From Oscillospiraceae bacterium (GTDB taxonomy: Bacteria; Bacillota; Clostridia; Oscillospirales; Acutalibacteraceae), in NCBI GenBank assembly GCA_902762875.1, contig CACWPS010000006.1, positions 48,665 through 112,664 of the forward strand: a DNA stretch of 64,000 nt, in the 5' to 3' direction. Of the stretch, positions 53,431 through 63,800 are shown piece by piece. Positions within the stretch are counted from its first letter, which is position 1; every line of letters begins with the position of its first letter. The notes below the pieces were generated by a model, which was given only the letters and a program-made list of their open reading frames with translations, searched no databases and was not told the origin of the DNA. The position numbers were made by a program, and so were the translations under genes.

Positions 53431-54335
53431 TCATTCCCTGATTTACTTTCAGCATTAAACTTCTTCCATATCAAATTCAAAACCATAGCCGGTAAAAACT
53501 CTGTGATAAATAAAATTTTATTATTACATTCATCAAATGCTTTATTGTAAGAAATATTTGCAAATTTTGCTATGGCAATGTACATCAACATGTATTTAAT
53601 GCGTATTGAAATTTTTACCTTTTTCGATAAATATGATTTTGCATGAAGAAATGTTCCTTTAGGGTTTTGGATCTGTTTTAGTCGTCCCTGCGAAGTTAGC
53701 CCACCTTCTAAATATTTGCAGTAGTATATCCCTTTGGAAATATATGCTAATTTATAGCCATAATCTGCAATCCTGTTCCAAAGTACCGCTTCTGACAAAA
53801 ACTTTTCACCGTCTATTTCAGGAAAACGGAATTTATTTAATATTTCGGTTTTGTATATTTCGGCGCTGTCACCTTTTATATTTCCGTTTACACGCATATC
53901 TATAAACGATTGAACTACTGTTTCCCCGCCAGTATAGGCATCTCCGATAATTTCACCATTTTTGTTCATTTTGTGATAACTTAATCCCACTATATTTTTA
54001 CTTTTGCGGTACTCTTTCCAGTCCTCAACAATTGTTTCAACAGCGGTTTCAGTTAAAAAATCATCTGAATCTACTATAAAAGTAAGTTCCTCTTGAATAA
54101 TAGAAAAACCCAGATTACATGCAGTATGTTTACCGCCATTTTCTTTTTTGCAATAGTAAATTTCAAATTTTTCGGCACAAAAGCCCTGAACAACAGTTTC
54201 TGTATCATCAACCGAACCGTCATCTATAATATACCATTTAAAATCAAAGCAAGTTTGTCGCACCAAGCTCTGGTACAGCCGAGGCAATAGGTTTGCTCTA
54301 TTATATGTTGGAGTTAAAATCGCAACTGATTTCAT
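53421..54335 (-). CDS. Family 2 glycosyltransferase
   Basis: A 304-aa enzyme beginning MKSVAILTPTYNRANLLPRLY, with YIIDDGSVDDTETVVQGF and FIVDSDDFLTETAVE. It is paralogous to the gene at 49562. ATG 54335 is chosen with GAGGTG upstream; the in-frame GTG four codons earlier lies inside that site. It overlaps the polymerase start by ten bases. Confidence 0.9.
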   Translation of the reverse strand: MKSVAILTPTYNRANLLPRLYQSLVRQTCFDFKWYIIDDGSVDDTETVVQGFCAEKFEIYYCKKENGGKHTACNLGFSIIQEELTFIVDSDDFLTETAVETIVEDWKEYRKSKNIVGLSYHKMNKNGEIIGDAYTGGETVVQSFIDMRVNGNIKGDSAEIYKTEILNKFRFPEIDGEKFLSEAVLWNRIADYGYKLAYISKGIYYCKYLEGGLTSQGRLKQIQNPKGTFLHAKSYLSKKVKISIRIKYMLMYIAIAKFANISYNKAFDECNNKILFITEFLPAMVLNLIWKKFNAESKSGNECL

Positions 54336-54352
54336 TATTTTAAGCACCTCAT

Positions 54353-55387
54353 TTAAGTATATATTTCAACAATTGCCTTTTTATATTTTTCAACATTGTT
54401 TATTTTCAATGCCTGATTCTTAATAAAAGTAGAATACCTCTCGTGAAGCTTTTCATCATTCACAATTTCAACTATTTTTTCGGCAAGCTCATAATCATCA
54501 TCGCTCAAACAGCCGTTTTTGCCGTTTATGACCAAATCTTTAAGCCCGTCAACGGGAGTGCTTACGATTGGTACACCGAGTGCCATAGCCTCCAACGCAC
54601 ACATTGGTGTCCCCTCCCAGCGAGAGGTCATAACCATAACCTTGCTGTCATGTAAAATTTTCAGTGGGTTTGACTTAAATCCGAGAAATTGAATATTGTC
54701 AAGCAGTCCGTATTCTTCCGCAAGTCTTTTTGTCTTGTTCTGTAAATCTCCCGTGCCGACAACGGCGATTTTAACATCGGACTTTTTTTCGCTTACAAGC
54801 TTAAGCACACTCATAAGCCGCTCCGGATTTTTAGGAGCTGTTAATCTTCCGATATATGTAACCTCATAGTTGTACTTATTGCTGTCGTGATTCATTTTTT
54901 CGTAAAGAGCATCGATATCTATGATATTATATAGAACAGAACTCTTTTTTGCGAAAAGCATGTGAAATGCGTAGCCGTTAAACGCGCTCTGCGAAACCCA
55001 GAAAATGTGTTTAGCCTTTTTTGCCGCAAGCATATATGCTATTGATTTCATCGAAATGCCTCTTGAGTCGAACGCATTATTGTGAATATGCGAAATCAAC
55101 GATATTTTACCGCAGCTCCTAGCCGCATAAAAGCTCGCACGCATATCGTGGGCATGAATAATGTCAGGCTTTTGCTCATCTATCACACGCCCTATTTCTT
55201 TTATCGAAAACTCTTTCAGCGGAACAAATGTAATATTGCGCTCTGCTAAAGCCTCTCTGATCTGTCCATCAGAGCTGCAATACACCATTTCTATATCCGG
55301 ATCATTACGAAACATACCAATTATTTGGCATACCACATTTTCGGCACCCGAAAATCGGTTGCTTTGAAGTAAATGCAATACTTTCAC
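54353..55387 (-). CDS. Family 4 glycosyltransferase
   Basis: A 344-aa GT-B enzyme starting MKVLHLLQSNRFSGAENVVCQ. It has YIGRLTAPKNPERLMSVLKL at the domain joint, and MTSRWEGTPMCALEAMALGVPIVSTPVDGLKDLV with the EX7E pattern. It shares a four-base overlap with the next upstream gene. Confidence 0.9.
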   Translation of the reverse strand: MKVLHLLQSNRFSGAENVVCQIIGMFRNDPDIEMVYCSSDGQIREALAERNITFVPLKEFSIKEIGRVIDEQKPDIIHAHDMRASFYAARSCGKISLISHIHNNAFDSRGISMKSIAYMLAAKKAKHIFWVSQSAFNGYAFHMLFAKKSSVLYNIIDIDALYEKMNHDSNKYNYEVTYIGRLTAPKNPERLMSVLKLVSEKKSDVKIAVVGTGDLQNKTKRLAEEYGLLDNIQFLGFKSNPLKILHDSKVMVMTSRWEGTPMCALEAMALGVPIVSTPVDGLKDLVINGKNGCLSDDDYELAEKIVEIVNDEKLHERYSTFIKNQALKINNVEKYKKAIVEIYT

Positions 55388-56523
55388 TTTTTCTCCCTAA
55401 TTTCAGCGTAGATACTTTTTAGTTTTTCTACTACAACCAAAACATCAAATGCTTTGATCTTGCCCTTATTATACTCGCCCATACTGTTGCGTATTACGAT
55501 ATTTGCGGCGATGTTTTCTATCGCCGTTGCAAATTCTTCGGCGCTTTTAGGATGGCAGAGGATTCCGCCTTTGCCTTCATCAACTAAATCAACGTTGCCG
55601 CGAATCCTACTCACTACACAGGGTAATCCGCTTGCCATTGCCTCCATAATTGATCTCGGAAGTCCCTCTCGGAAAGACGGCATCACAAAGCAATCTGCAA
55701 TTTCGTACAATTCCTTAACATCGTTTCTGTATCCGAGGAAATGCACATTGTCATGCAATCCGGCATTATCAGCCTGTCTTCTCAGTTCAGTCTCTAATTC
55801 TCCGACTCCGCACATTACATAATGAATATCATTTCGTTTAAGCTGTTTAAGCGCAGAAATGATAACACTATTGTTTTTATTGGAATTCAGCTCTCCCACA
55901 GAAATAATCACAAAAGCATTAAGCGGAATGTTCAATTCAATTCGCTTCTCATCGCGAGACTTGGCTTTGAGGTTATATTGAGAAGTATCAATGCCTACAC
56001 CGGGAACATAATACACTTTGCCGGCATTGCGCAGTTTAAGTTTGCTTTTAGCAAGCTCATAATCCTCTTGATTGATCGTGATAAGCGCATCGGTATAGTG
56101 AGCTAACCATTTCTCTATCGGATAGTACAATAGCCAATTTTTCTTTGGTGCGCCCTTATAAAAGTGGAAGCCGTGTGCTTGATATATTACCTTTTTTACC
56201 TTACACTTTCTCCCGGCAAACCTGCCAAGAATGCCACCAACAGGAGTATTACAGTGTATACAATCTATCTTCTCATCACGAATGATTTTAACAAGTTGTT
56301 TTAATGCTTTATAATTGCGAAATGAATACGGTGAACGAACCAAATCTATGTGATGCAATTTTACATCAAAATCATTTTGGAGTTCATTCATATTTTCTCT
56401 TGTCAAATTCCAATATGCAGCCATTTGAAATTCCAAGTTCGCATCGTGTGCCGCAGTAATACTCGCTATAGAAAACGACCCTATTTCATTTGTTATGTTT
56501 GTAATAAATAATAGTTTATTCAT
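55384..56523 (-). CDS. Family 4 glycosyltransferase
   Basis: A 379-aa GT-B enzyme starting MNKLLFITNITNEIGSFSIAS. It has IYQAHGFHFYKGAPKKNWLLYY, a segment seen in EpsD/CapM-like transferases, then VSVGELNSNKNNSVIISAL and MPSFREGLPRSIMEAMASGLPCVVSRIRGNVDLV. It probably adds the second sugar to the lipid carrier (inference from likeness to EpsD). Confidence 0.9.
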   Translation of the reverse strand: MNKLLFITNITNEIGSFSIASITAAHDANLEFQMAAYWNLTRENMNELQNDFDVKLHHIDLVRSPYSFRNYKALKQLVKIIRDEKIDCIHCNTPVGGILGRFAGRKCKVKKVIYQAHGFHFYKGAPKKNWLLYYPIEKWLAHYTDALITINQEDYELAKSKLKLRNAGKVYYVPGVGIDTSQYNLKAKSRDEKRIELNIPLNAFVIISVGELNSNKNNSVIISALKQLKRNDIHYVMCGVGELETELRRQADNAGLHDNVHFLGYRNDVKELYEIADCFVMPSFREGLPRSIMEAMASGLPCVVSRIRGNVDLVDEGKGGILCHPKSAEEFATAIENIAANIVIRNSMGEYNKGKIKAFDVLVVVEKLKSIYAEIREKK

Positions 56524-56555
56524 ATTATTTACTCACTTTCTCATATTCGCTTCAA

Positions 56556-56810
56556 TCAGAATAGCCTCACCTTTTCACCAATAGCAATATCCCATGAAAC
56601 TAATCTGAAGTGTGCAATAGTAGGGTGCGCCTTCGTCACAAGCTCTACTGCATTATCATAAAAAGGCACTGTATATCCAGCAAAAATCAATCCTTGCGGA
56701 TGCTTGTCGAATTTTTTGCCGGTATTGTACCCATATGCATATTCTAAGCACAGAGCTAAGAATATGAACACCGCCCAATATAGAGCCCTTGCTTTTTTGC
56801 TGACTGCCAT
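56556..56810 (-). CDS. Small membrane-anchored protein, unknown
   Basis: An 84-aa protein with a basic start, one hydrophobic helix (ALYWAVFIFLALCLEYAYGY) and an outer tail (KFDKHPQGLIFAGYTVPFYDNAVELV). It lies one base after the sugar-transferase gene, in the same direction. It resembles no family known to me. It could be a small accessory of the transferase or a degraded gene end. Confidence 0.5.
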   Translation of the reverse strand: MAVSKKARALYWAVFIFLALCLEYAYGYNTGKKFDKHPQGLIFAGYTVPFYDNAVELVTKAHPTIAHFRLVSWDIAIGEKVRLF

Positions 56811-56811
56811 A

Positions 56812-57546
56812 TCATTTTACCTCTATTTTTTCTTTTTCAATTTGTTCTTGTTTTGTTATTGATTCTTGATTTGCATCATTTGTATACAAATTTTCTTTTT
56901 TCAAAACCGTTGCAACAGTCTTGAACAAAATTTTTATGTCAAGCCATATGGATACATTATGCGCATACCAAGCATCATATAATCTCTTTTCTCTTACGCC
57001 AAGATTATTGCGATAATATGCCTGTGTATATCCCGTAATTCCGGGACGAACAAGCATTTTATCTTTTTCGTCTTCCTCATATGTATCTCTGGATTCAACA
57101 TCACCCGCCCTAGGTCCAACCAGGCTCATATGTCCTAACATCACGTTGAAGCATTGAGGCAACTCGTCAAGACTGGTTTCACGGATAATGCGACCTATGC
57201 ATGTCACTCGATTATCTGTCTTTGAATTATAAGTGCTGCCGTCATCATTTCTTAAATCCGGGGCATTGACACGCATGGAACGGAATTTCAGCATATTGAA
57301 TTCTTTGAATCCCTTTCCAAGTCGATGTGACTTGTAGAAAATCGGACCGCCATCTTCAATTTTGATTGTTATAGCTATCGGAATAGAAATTAACAAAATG
57401 AGGGGAAGAATTAACAAACATAAGAGTACGTCAATTATCCTTTTTACAACAAGCTGATAAATCCCTTTATACCTTTGTTTGTTTTTTCCGCTTTCATAGA
57501 GTTTTTCTACATCGTCACCTATGCTATTTTCCTTTAATTGCTCCAT
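56812..57546 (-). CDS. Undecaprenyl-phosphate sugar-1-phosphate transferase (initiating transferase)
   Basis: A 244-aa bacterial sugar transferase (WcaJ/EpsL type). It has one membrane hairpin (IIDVLLCLLILPLILLISIPIAI) followed by the catalytic core: KRIIDV, GPIFYKSHRLGKGFKEFNMLKFRSM, TSLDELPQCFNVMLGHMSLVGPR and RPGITGYTQAYYRNN. It starts assembly by loading the first sugar phosphate on undecaprenyl phosphate. The Lys/Glu-rich C-tail (ITKQEQIEKEKIEVK) is an addition. Confidence 0.93.
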   Translation of the reverse strand: MEQLKENSIGDDVEKLYESGKNKQRYKGIYQLVVKRIIDVLLCLLILPLILLISIPIAITIKIEDGGPIFYKSHRLGKGFKEFNMLKFRSMRVNAPDLRNDDGSTYNSKTDNRVTCIGRIIRETSLDELPQCFNVMLGHMSLVGPRAGDVESRDTYEEDEKDKMLVRPGITGYTQAYYRNNLGVREKRLYDAWYAHNVSIWLDIKILFKTVATVLKKENLYTNDANQESITKQEQIEKEKIEVK

Positions 57547-57567
57547 TTATATTCTCCCCATACTGTC

Positions 57568-58752
57568 TTAGAATACCGTTTCCTTGATAATCGTTAATAC
57601 TGCTTCTGCACTCCTTATTGCATTCTCAATCATCGAAGATTTTGCAATAATATATCCACACCCATCTAAATTCGTATGATATTCGTTAATCGATTGCCCA
57701 ACTTCCATATGGTGATATATTTCCACTCCATACTCTTGCTCAAGAGCATTAAAATCGGGAAGTTGTTTTACAATTCCACCATCAAACGCAAGTAATCTTG
57801 TTGCAACAGTACTATGTTCATTGGGTTTAAAATCAATTTCATCACCGACAGCATTTCCAATCATGTTTGCCATATAATCAATTCCCGTTCCATACGGAAT
57901 CACACAAGGACCGATCATATTACCACCCATTCTTGCACCAATATCAATAATATGGATTTTCCCTTCGGAAGTAATGAGCATATCCATATTGACAGATCCA
58001 AAATTGATGCCAAGTGCTTTAATTGCATTTTGTACGCATTGTATAGCACGCTCTTCAAATACATACGGCAAGTCTGTAGGAATAGCATGACCCAACTCCG
58101 CATAATACGGCGGTTCAGTCATCCATTTACGCATAATACCAAGCACATGAACTTCACCATTCACAACAAGGCTTTCCGCACCATATTCTTTTCCGAAAAT
58201 GAAGGTCTCAACTGTTGCCCGATGTGTGATGGATGCTTCCATCGCACATCTGCAAGCCTCTTCAAATAAATCGGCAGAATCAACTCTTGATGCACCCCGG
58301 CTTCCGGAACCGTCGCAGGGTTTGACCATAACCGGAAAAACAATTTTTTCAGAAAGCGCACTCAGATCAGTATCCTTATCCACTTCGTATGCTTGTTCAG
58401 TATCATCCACTTGATGTTCATATAAACATTTGCGAACCCGATACTTGTTCTTTATCAGTTTTGCAACCTCATAATTTAGTCCGGGAAGTCCCATTTCCCG
58501 TGCAATATATGCTGTGGTCAACACACCATAATCCGTTGCGGCTGTCAAAACACCGTCTACCTTTTCTGCTTTTGCATATTCAAGGCAAGCCTTTTCATCA
58601 ACTATATTGACAACTTTGTATTTATCCGCATGCTTAAATCCGACTGCATCGGGATCAGCATCTACTGCTAAAGTCTCATAACCCATACGCTTTGCTTTCT
58701 GAATCACGAAGCTTTGCAGAAAACCTGCTCCAATAACTAATAATTTCTTCAC
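57568..58752 (-). CDS. ATP-grasp ligase
   Basis: A 394-aa ATP-grasp enzyme. It has an N-terminal Rossmann-like preATP domain (KLLVIGAGFLQSFVIQKAKR), the phosphate loop VMVKPCDGSGSRGAS, ATP ligands in ETFIFGKEYGAESLVV, and the metal site VNMDMLITSEGKIHIIDIGARMGGNM. The family is carboxylate-amine ligases. In a polysaccharide locus it may join an amino acid to an amino sugar made by the DegT enzyme (inference). I chose GTG 58752, as GAGG precedes it; the earlier TTG overlaps that site. Confidence 0.85.
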   Translation of the reverse strand: MKKLLVIGAGFLQSFVIQKAKRMGYETLAVDADPDAVGFKHADKYKVVNIVDEKACLEYAKAEKVDGVLTAATDYGVLTTAYIAREMGLPGLNYEVAKLIKNKYRVRKCLYEHQVDDTEQAYEVDKDTDLSALSEKIVFPVMVKPCDGSGSRGASRVDSADLFEEACRCAMEASITHRATVETFIFGKEYGAESLVVNGEVHVLGIMRKWMTEPPYYAELGHAIPTDLPYVFEERAIQCVQNAIKALGINFGSVNMDMLITSEGKIHIIDIGARMGGNMIGPCVIPYGTGIDYMANMIGNAVGDEIDFKPNEHSTVATRLLAFDGGIVKQLPDFNALEQEYGVEIYHHMEVGQSINEYHTNLDGCGYIIAKSSMIENAIRSAEAVLTIIKETVF

Positions 58753-58760
58753 AATACACC

Positions 58761-59230
58761 TCAAAGTTTTTTTATCATCTTTAACTCGTTGTATTTCAAT
58801 GTTTCGACCGTTCCGTATACAGTATAGCCTTTATGTTCATAAAATCGGATTGCATGATTGCTTTGGTCATATACCTCACATACAATCTCCGAGCAGGCAT
58901 TCTCACATCCAATACGTTCAATTTCATTCAAGCAAAATGAGCCAACGCCTTTGCCTGCAAAATCGGGAGCTGTGGCAAGCTTTTGGAAAAGAAGTGAACT
59001 TCCATTTTTTGTATTCGAAAAGTAGCCACAGGCGTTTCATTATCAAAAATCAAATAAATATCGTTTTTTACTGCACACAAAAGAACGATTAGCCAATTTT
59101 TAGGGTGTGAATTATCCCAGTGGTGCAAATCGTATTTAATTGCCATATCTTTGCCGCACTTATACAGAATATCAGCAACTTGATACAGCTTGCCAACATT
59201 CCATATTTTCAATTTTATAGCAGAATACAA
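58761..59230 (-). pseudogene. GNAT N-acetyltransferase with a frameshift at an A tract
   Basis: The first frame (59230-59032) gives LKIWNVGKLYQVADILYKCG and PVATFRIQK, a GNAT start. The second frame continues NGSSLLFQKLATAPDFAGKGVGSFCL, the acetyl-CoA binding motif, then VCEVYDQSNHAIRFYEHKGY and TLKYNELKMIKKL, ending at TGA 58761-58763. The frames join if the run of six A (minus strand, 59025-59030) has seven. As read, a 100-residue protein lacking the acetyl-CoA site is made. It would acetylate the amino sugar made by the DegT enzyme. The start is probably TTG 59230 with GGGGG upstream. Confidence 0.8.
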
Positions 59231-59250
59231 GCATTATCCCCCGCTCCACA

Positions 59251-60474
59251 TTATTTTTTTATACACTCTCTTACAATATCCGCATACTGCTCAATCACAT
59301 ATTTTACATCCTCATCGGTCAGGCAGGTATGAAGCGGGAGGGAAATCTCATTTTCGTAGTGAGCATATGCATTGGGATAATCTTTAATATCAAAGCCCAA
59401 GTTTCTGTATGCCGTATGCATAGGCAACGGCTTATAATGAACATTGGAAGCAACTCCCCGTTCCGCCATTTTGAAAATTATTTCATTGCGCTGCTCAAGC
59501 GTGATACTGGGAATTCGTGTCAGATACAAATGACCCGAAGATTCCCACTCATCGGTATAATGGTCAAGCGTTTCAACGCCAAGTTGATTAAACGCCGCAT
59601 CGTACTTTTCAATAATCTCTTTTCTGCGCTTCAGCATATTGGGATATCGCTCGAATTGCTTGAGTCCGATTGCAGCAACCACATCGGTCATATTGCACTT
59701 GTAATATGTACCGACAATATCGTACTCCCAGGCACCCAGTTTTGTCTTGGCAAGAGCATCTTTTGACTGCCCATGCAAGCTGAGTAATTGCAACTTTTTA
59801 TAAATATCCTCATTACTGATTCCCGGAATCGTTCTCCATGTCAGAGCACCGCCTTCTGCTGTAGTGATGTTCTTGACCGCATGGAAGCTGAAGCTAGAAA
59901 AATCAGCAACAGAACCAATCATCTTATCGTGCCATTTAGCACCAAAGGCATGAGCCGTGTCAGCCATAATTGCCACTCTACCAAGCGCAGATTGAATTTC
60001 ATTGTTTGGCTTGAATAACTGTTTCTTGCGCTCAACAATTTCAAATATTCTGTCATAATCGCATGGGATACCTGCCAGATCAATGGGAATGATAGCTTTT
60101 GTATTTTCGTTGATTGCCGCTTCAAGGGCATCATAGTCCATTTCAAGACTATCTTTCTGCGTATCAATCAGCACGATTTTTGCACCGACATGAGCAATTA
60201 CTGAAGCAGAAGCTGTGTAAGTGTATGCACAAGTGATAACTTCGTCACCTGCCCCAATACCCATAACACGGAGCGCCATTTCAGCACAGGCAGTCTGGGA
60301 ATTAAGACATACACATTTGTCCGTGCCTACCCATTCGGCAATATTCTTTTCAAGTTGCTTTGTTCTCGGCCCCGTTGTAATCCATCCGGATTTTAGAGCT
60401 TCAACCACTTCAGCGATTTCAAGCTCGCTGATGTCCGGGGGACTAAACGGAATCATTCTTTTGTTTTCCGTCAT
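59251..60474 (-). CDS. DegT/DnrJ/EryC1/StrS-family sugar aminotransferase
   Basis: A 407-aa PLP enzyme that aminates a nucleotide-linked keto sugar. It has the N-terminal IPFSPPDISELEIAEVVEAL, LNSQTACAEMALRVMGIGAGDEVI, the cofactor Asp in MADTAHAFGA, and the PLP-binding Lys in FSFHAVKNITTAEGGAL. The C-terminal NVHYKPLPMH and SLPLHTCLTDEDVKYVIE also fit. The start ATG 60474 follows GAGGAAAT. With the GNAT and ATP-grasp genes downstream it makes a plausible amino-sugar module. Confidence 0.93.
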   Translation of the reverse strand: MTENKRMIPFSPPDISELEIAEVVEALKSGWITTGPRTKQLEKNIAEWVGTDKCVCLNSQTACAEMALRVMGIGAGDEVITCAYTYTASASVIAHVGAKIVLIDTQKDSLEMDYDALEAAINENTKAIIPIDLAGIPCDYDRIFEIVERKKQLFKPNNEIQSALGRVAIMADTAHAFGAKWHDKMIGSVADFSSFSFHAVKNITTAEGGALTWRTIPGISNEDIYKKLQLLSLHGQSKDALAKTKLGAWEYDIVGTYYKCNMTDVVAAIGLKQFERYPNMLKRRKEIIEKYDAAFNQLGVETLDHYTDEWESSGHLYLTRIPSITLEQRNEIIFKMAERGVASNVHYKPLPMHTAYRNLGFDIKDYPNAYAHYENEISLPLHTCLTDEDVKYVIEQYADIVRECIKK

Positions 60475-60506
60475 TGTGTTATTTCCTCTTCGCAAGCGTG
60501 TATATT

Positions 60507-60770
60507 TTAGAAAAAGCTCGGTTCAGAACCGTTTAATGCCTTGTGTTCCTTGACCCAATCAGCATCCATATCTGTAACGGGCGGTTGCCAAGCCTGTAAT
60601 TCAAGAACAAGTGAGTTGTCCTTTGATTTGATAGAGGTGACCACATATTTTTTATAAAGATCACTATCCTTAAATTCATCTTTGGATGCAAATCCATACT
60701 GCTTACCATCGGCAATACAAATAAAATTTCCACAAACAACCTTTATAACATCTTCAAATCTCATCATCAT
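60507..60770 (-). CDS. Small protein of unknown function
   Basis: An 87-aa soluble protein (RFEDVIKVVCGNFICIADGKQYGFASKDEF, ending WVKEHKALNGSEPSFF) without motifs that I recognise. It begins with three ATGs after AAAGGTGA and sits between the helicase and the aminotransferase gene, all in the same direction. A TATAAT at 60803-60808 might be the -10 of a promoter in front of it; no convincing -35 was found. Confidence 0.6.
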   Translation of the reverse strand: MMMRFEDVIKVVCGNFICIADGKQYGFASKDEFKDSDLYKKYVVTSIKSKDNSLVLELQAWQPPVTDMDADWVKEHKALNGSEPSFF

Positions 60771-60812
60771 TCTTATCTCACCTTTAAGTTATTTGTTTAA
60801 GGATTATAAGAA

Positions 60813-63800
60813 CTAATCCCATATCATATTAATTGCGTCTAATTTATCAATCTGCTGTGGGGTCAATTTTTCCTTATTTTTTCGCTGACCTCTTATCCAT
60901 ACTCCGAGCATAAATCCGTTTTCACATTTGAATGCAGCAGGTACCATTAAATTTCCGTATTCATTCAGGTAATTATTTGCTAATGAAAAAGCGTTTTCCC
61001 ATGCTCGCTGCTTAGGCAATAACCAATCTATTTTCAACTCGTTGAGCAGAGCTGTTTTTTCGGGGCTGAGTTTTCCGTCCCTAAAAGCGCATTTCTGACT
61101 TTCTAACCAAGCAAATAAATCCTGTCCGTCGCTCGTTTTGTACGCACGCGGCATAGAGGAAATATCATTATTCTTTTTATAATATTTTTTGGCTTCTTCG
61201 AAATTCTGATACCATTTAGCGTCTGCAATGCTCCAAATCATCCTGATTGAGTTCAAACGGTCAATTTTATCTTGCGACAATTTTCTCTGTTTGTCCTTTG
61301 TGATTAAATTAGTCCGTTGATTGGTTAACCACGCGCCCAATTTATACCCGTCCGGACAAATGTATCTTATCGGAACGAGAAGATTACCAAATGAATCATA
61401 ATATTCCTTTGCATGGCGAAATCCAATTTCCCAAGGCGGCTCGTTATCCCATACAATACCCAATTCATTTAATTTATCGGCTTTTTCTCGGCTGAGCTTA
61501 CCCTTGCGCTTGTTTTCCTTCTGATGCTCAAGCCAAATATGAATGTTTTTACCGTTTTTCGATAGAAGATTTTTCGGAACATTTAAATTGCCATGCTCCG
61601 AATAGTATTTTTTCGCTTCTGAATACTGTTCTTCCCAAGCAATATCAAGCCTCGACTTGTTTTTAACAACGCCTACGGATTTAAGCATTTTAGACTGTTC
61701 GGCTGTTAATTCTTTACCCTTAACTTTCCCGTTAAAACGCGCAATTTGCTCTGAGAGCCATCTTGCCACCCATACGCCCTCATCGACATAATCCGCAGGC
61801 ATATTAATATTTCCGAATTTATCGTAGTACTTTTTCACAAGCTTGAATTTTTGTTCCCAAGAATCTTCTGACCGCCATATCATTCCTATAGCTTCAAGCC
61901 TTTTGATTTTTTCTTTTGAGAGCGAGTTCGGATATTTATCGCGCTGACTATGTATCCACCGTCCTAATCTACAGCCCGTATCCGTAATAAATCCTGCAGG
62001 AACCTTAAGATTTCCCTTCGTTTTATAATACCTGCAGGCTTCTTGATAGAATTTTTCCCAATTCAACTCAGTTTTTCCATCCCAAAGCATTCCAAGCTCA
62101 TCCAATTTTGCAATCTGCAAATTTGTAAGCTCTGCCCTTTTGGTATTTTTATTTTTTCTTGCCGATCGAAGCGCAGAAATCCAAGCACCTAATTTAATTC
62201 CGCTTTTATCCACATAGTAAGACGGTACATCTAAATTCCCGTGTTCCCTATGATATAAAACTGCGGAATTATAGTATTTTTCCCAAAGATAATCGGGGAC
62301 ATCCCAAATCATACCTATCTTATCCAAATCTGAGATTCTTTCCGGCGTTAGTGTCGCGGTATGAGTCCCGTTCTTCCTGTAATTGCGCAGCTGAGAAATC
62401 CATCTGGCAAGATTTACGCCGTCATATTCCTCTTCAGTAACAGGAACGCGCAAATTCCCGTGTTCTTCATAGTACTTTTGCGCGGCTTTGTAATAGGTAT
62501 GCCATTTAATATCATTCATATTTTCCCAACGCATACCTATTGCTTCTAATTTTTGAATTTGTGCGTCGGACAGATTTCCTTTTACTCTTCCCGAATACAC
62601 CGATCTTTGAGTGTTGAGCCAAGAACCGAGGGTGTAACCGTCAGAAGTTATATATCGTTTCGGAACATTTAAATTACCGTTTTCACGGTAATATTCCTCT
62701 GCGCAGGTATACATAATGTCCCAAGAAGACGACAGTACCCCTTCAAGCTTATCAAAGAGCTTTTTACATTCCTTGACCTCATCGATTATTTTGAAATGCT
62801 CGTTAACAACCGCATTATCCTCGCCGTGAAAACGGTAATAGGCGGTTGCAACCTGCATTTCCTCCTCTATTGCGTCAACGCTGTAAAGATTTTCAATGTT
62901 AAGCACAATATCAAAGATAACCGCATCATTATCCTTGCTTGCAGACAAAGCACGCCCGATTTGCTGTTTGTAAATAATCGGGGAGACGGTGGGGCGCAGT
63001 AAAATAACCCCGCTAACATTTTCAATATGTATTCCTTCATTTAGCATATCAATGCAATATAACAGCTTTAAATGCTCGCTGTTATCCGCCTTGAAATCAC
63101 TAAATTCTCTGCTTGTTTCGGGATCGTTTGAATATGCAGAATAAATATGAGGATTTTGATCGATTCTTTTAAACCAGTCGGAGGAAAGCTCAATCATTTC
63201 ACGCATATGATCAATATTAGAACAGAAGACAATATATTTTCCCGCGCGGTCCGGTATATGCTTATTAAAAATTTCGTCAATACCCTCCGCTTTTTCCAAG
63301 GCGCGCTTTAATGCCTCAAGATACTTTTCTCCGGCGTCCCGCGCCGCCTTGCTTTTAGCCTTGCTAATTCGCTTCTGATATTTTTCGAGACTGTTTTGAT
63401 ACGAAAAAACCGAAAGGACATATTTAGGCGGATTTAATATTCCTCTTACTATCGCCTCTCCGAGGGTCATTTCGGAGGCTACATTGCCGTCGAACAGCTC
63501 GTCTGCCATATCCCGCCTATTATCAAGATAACGGATATTTGTTGCGGTAAGCCCCAAAATAGGAACGGAGGAATAAACGCCTAAAAGCCTCTGCACTCCC
63601 TCTCCCCACATTTCAGCTCCGCAGCGGTGAAATTCGTCGAGAATTATAAAGTCGGGCTTAATTTCTGCTATTTCTTCTACGCTCATATTAATAAGCTTTG
63701 CATATGTAAAAAATTTTATGTTGCGAGGCTCGTATCCGTCCGAAGCCTTTTTTAGATTTTCAAGCTGCGTTTTAAAAATATAGTCGGAGGGCGACAGCCA

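Noticed and set aside
58928-59230. A separate 100-aa gene before the ATP-grasp gene
   Set aside because: It is the front half of a frameshifted GNAT gene; the second half continues in another frame to 58761.
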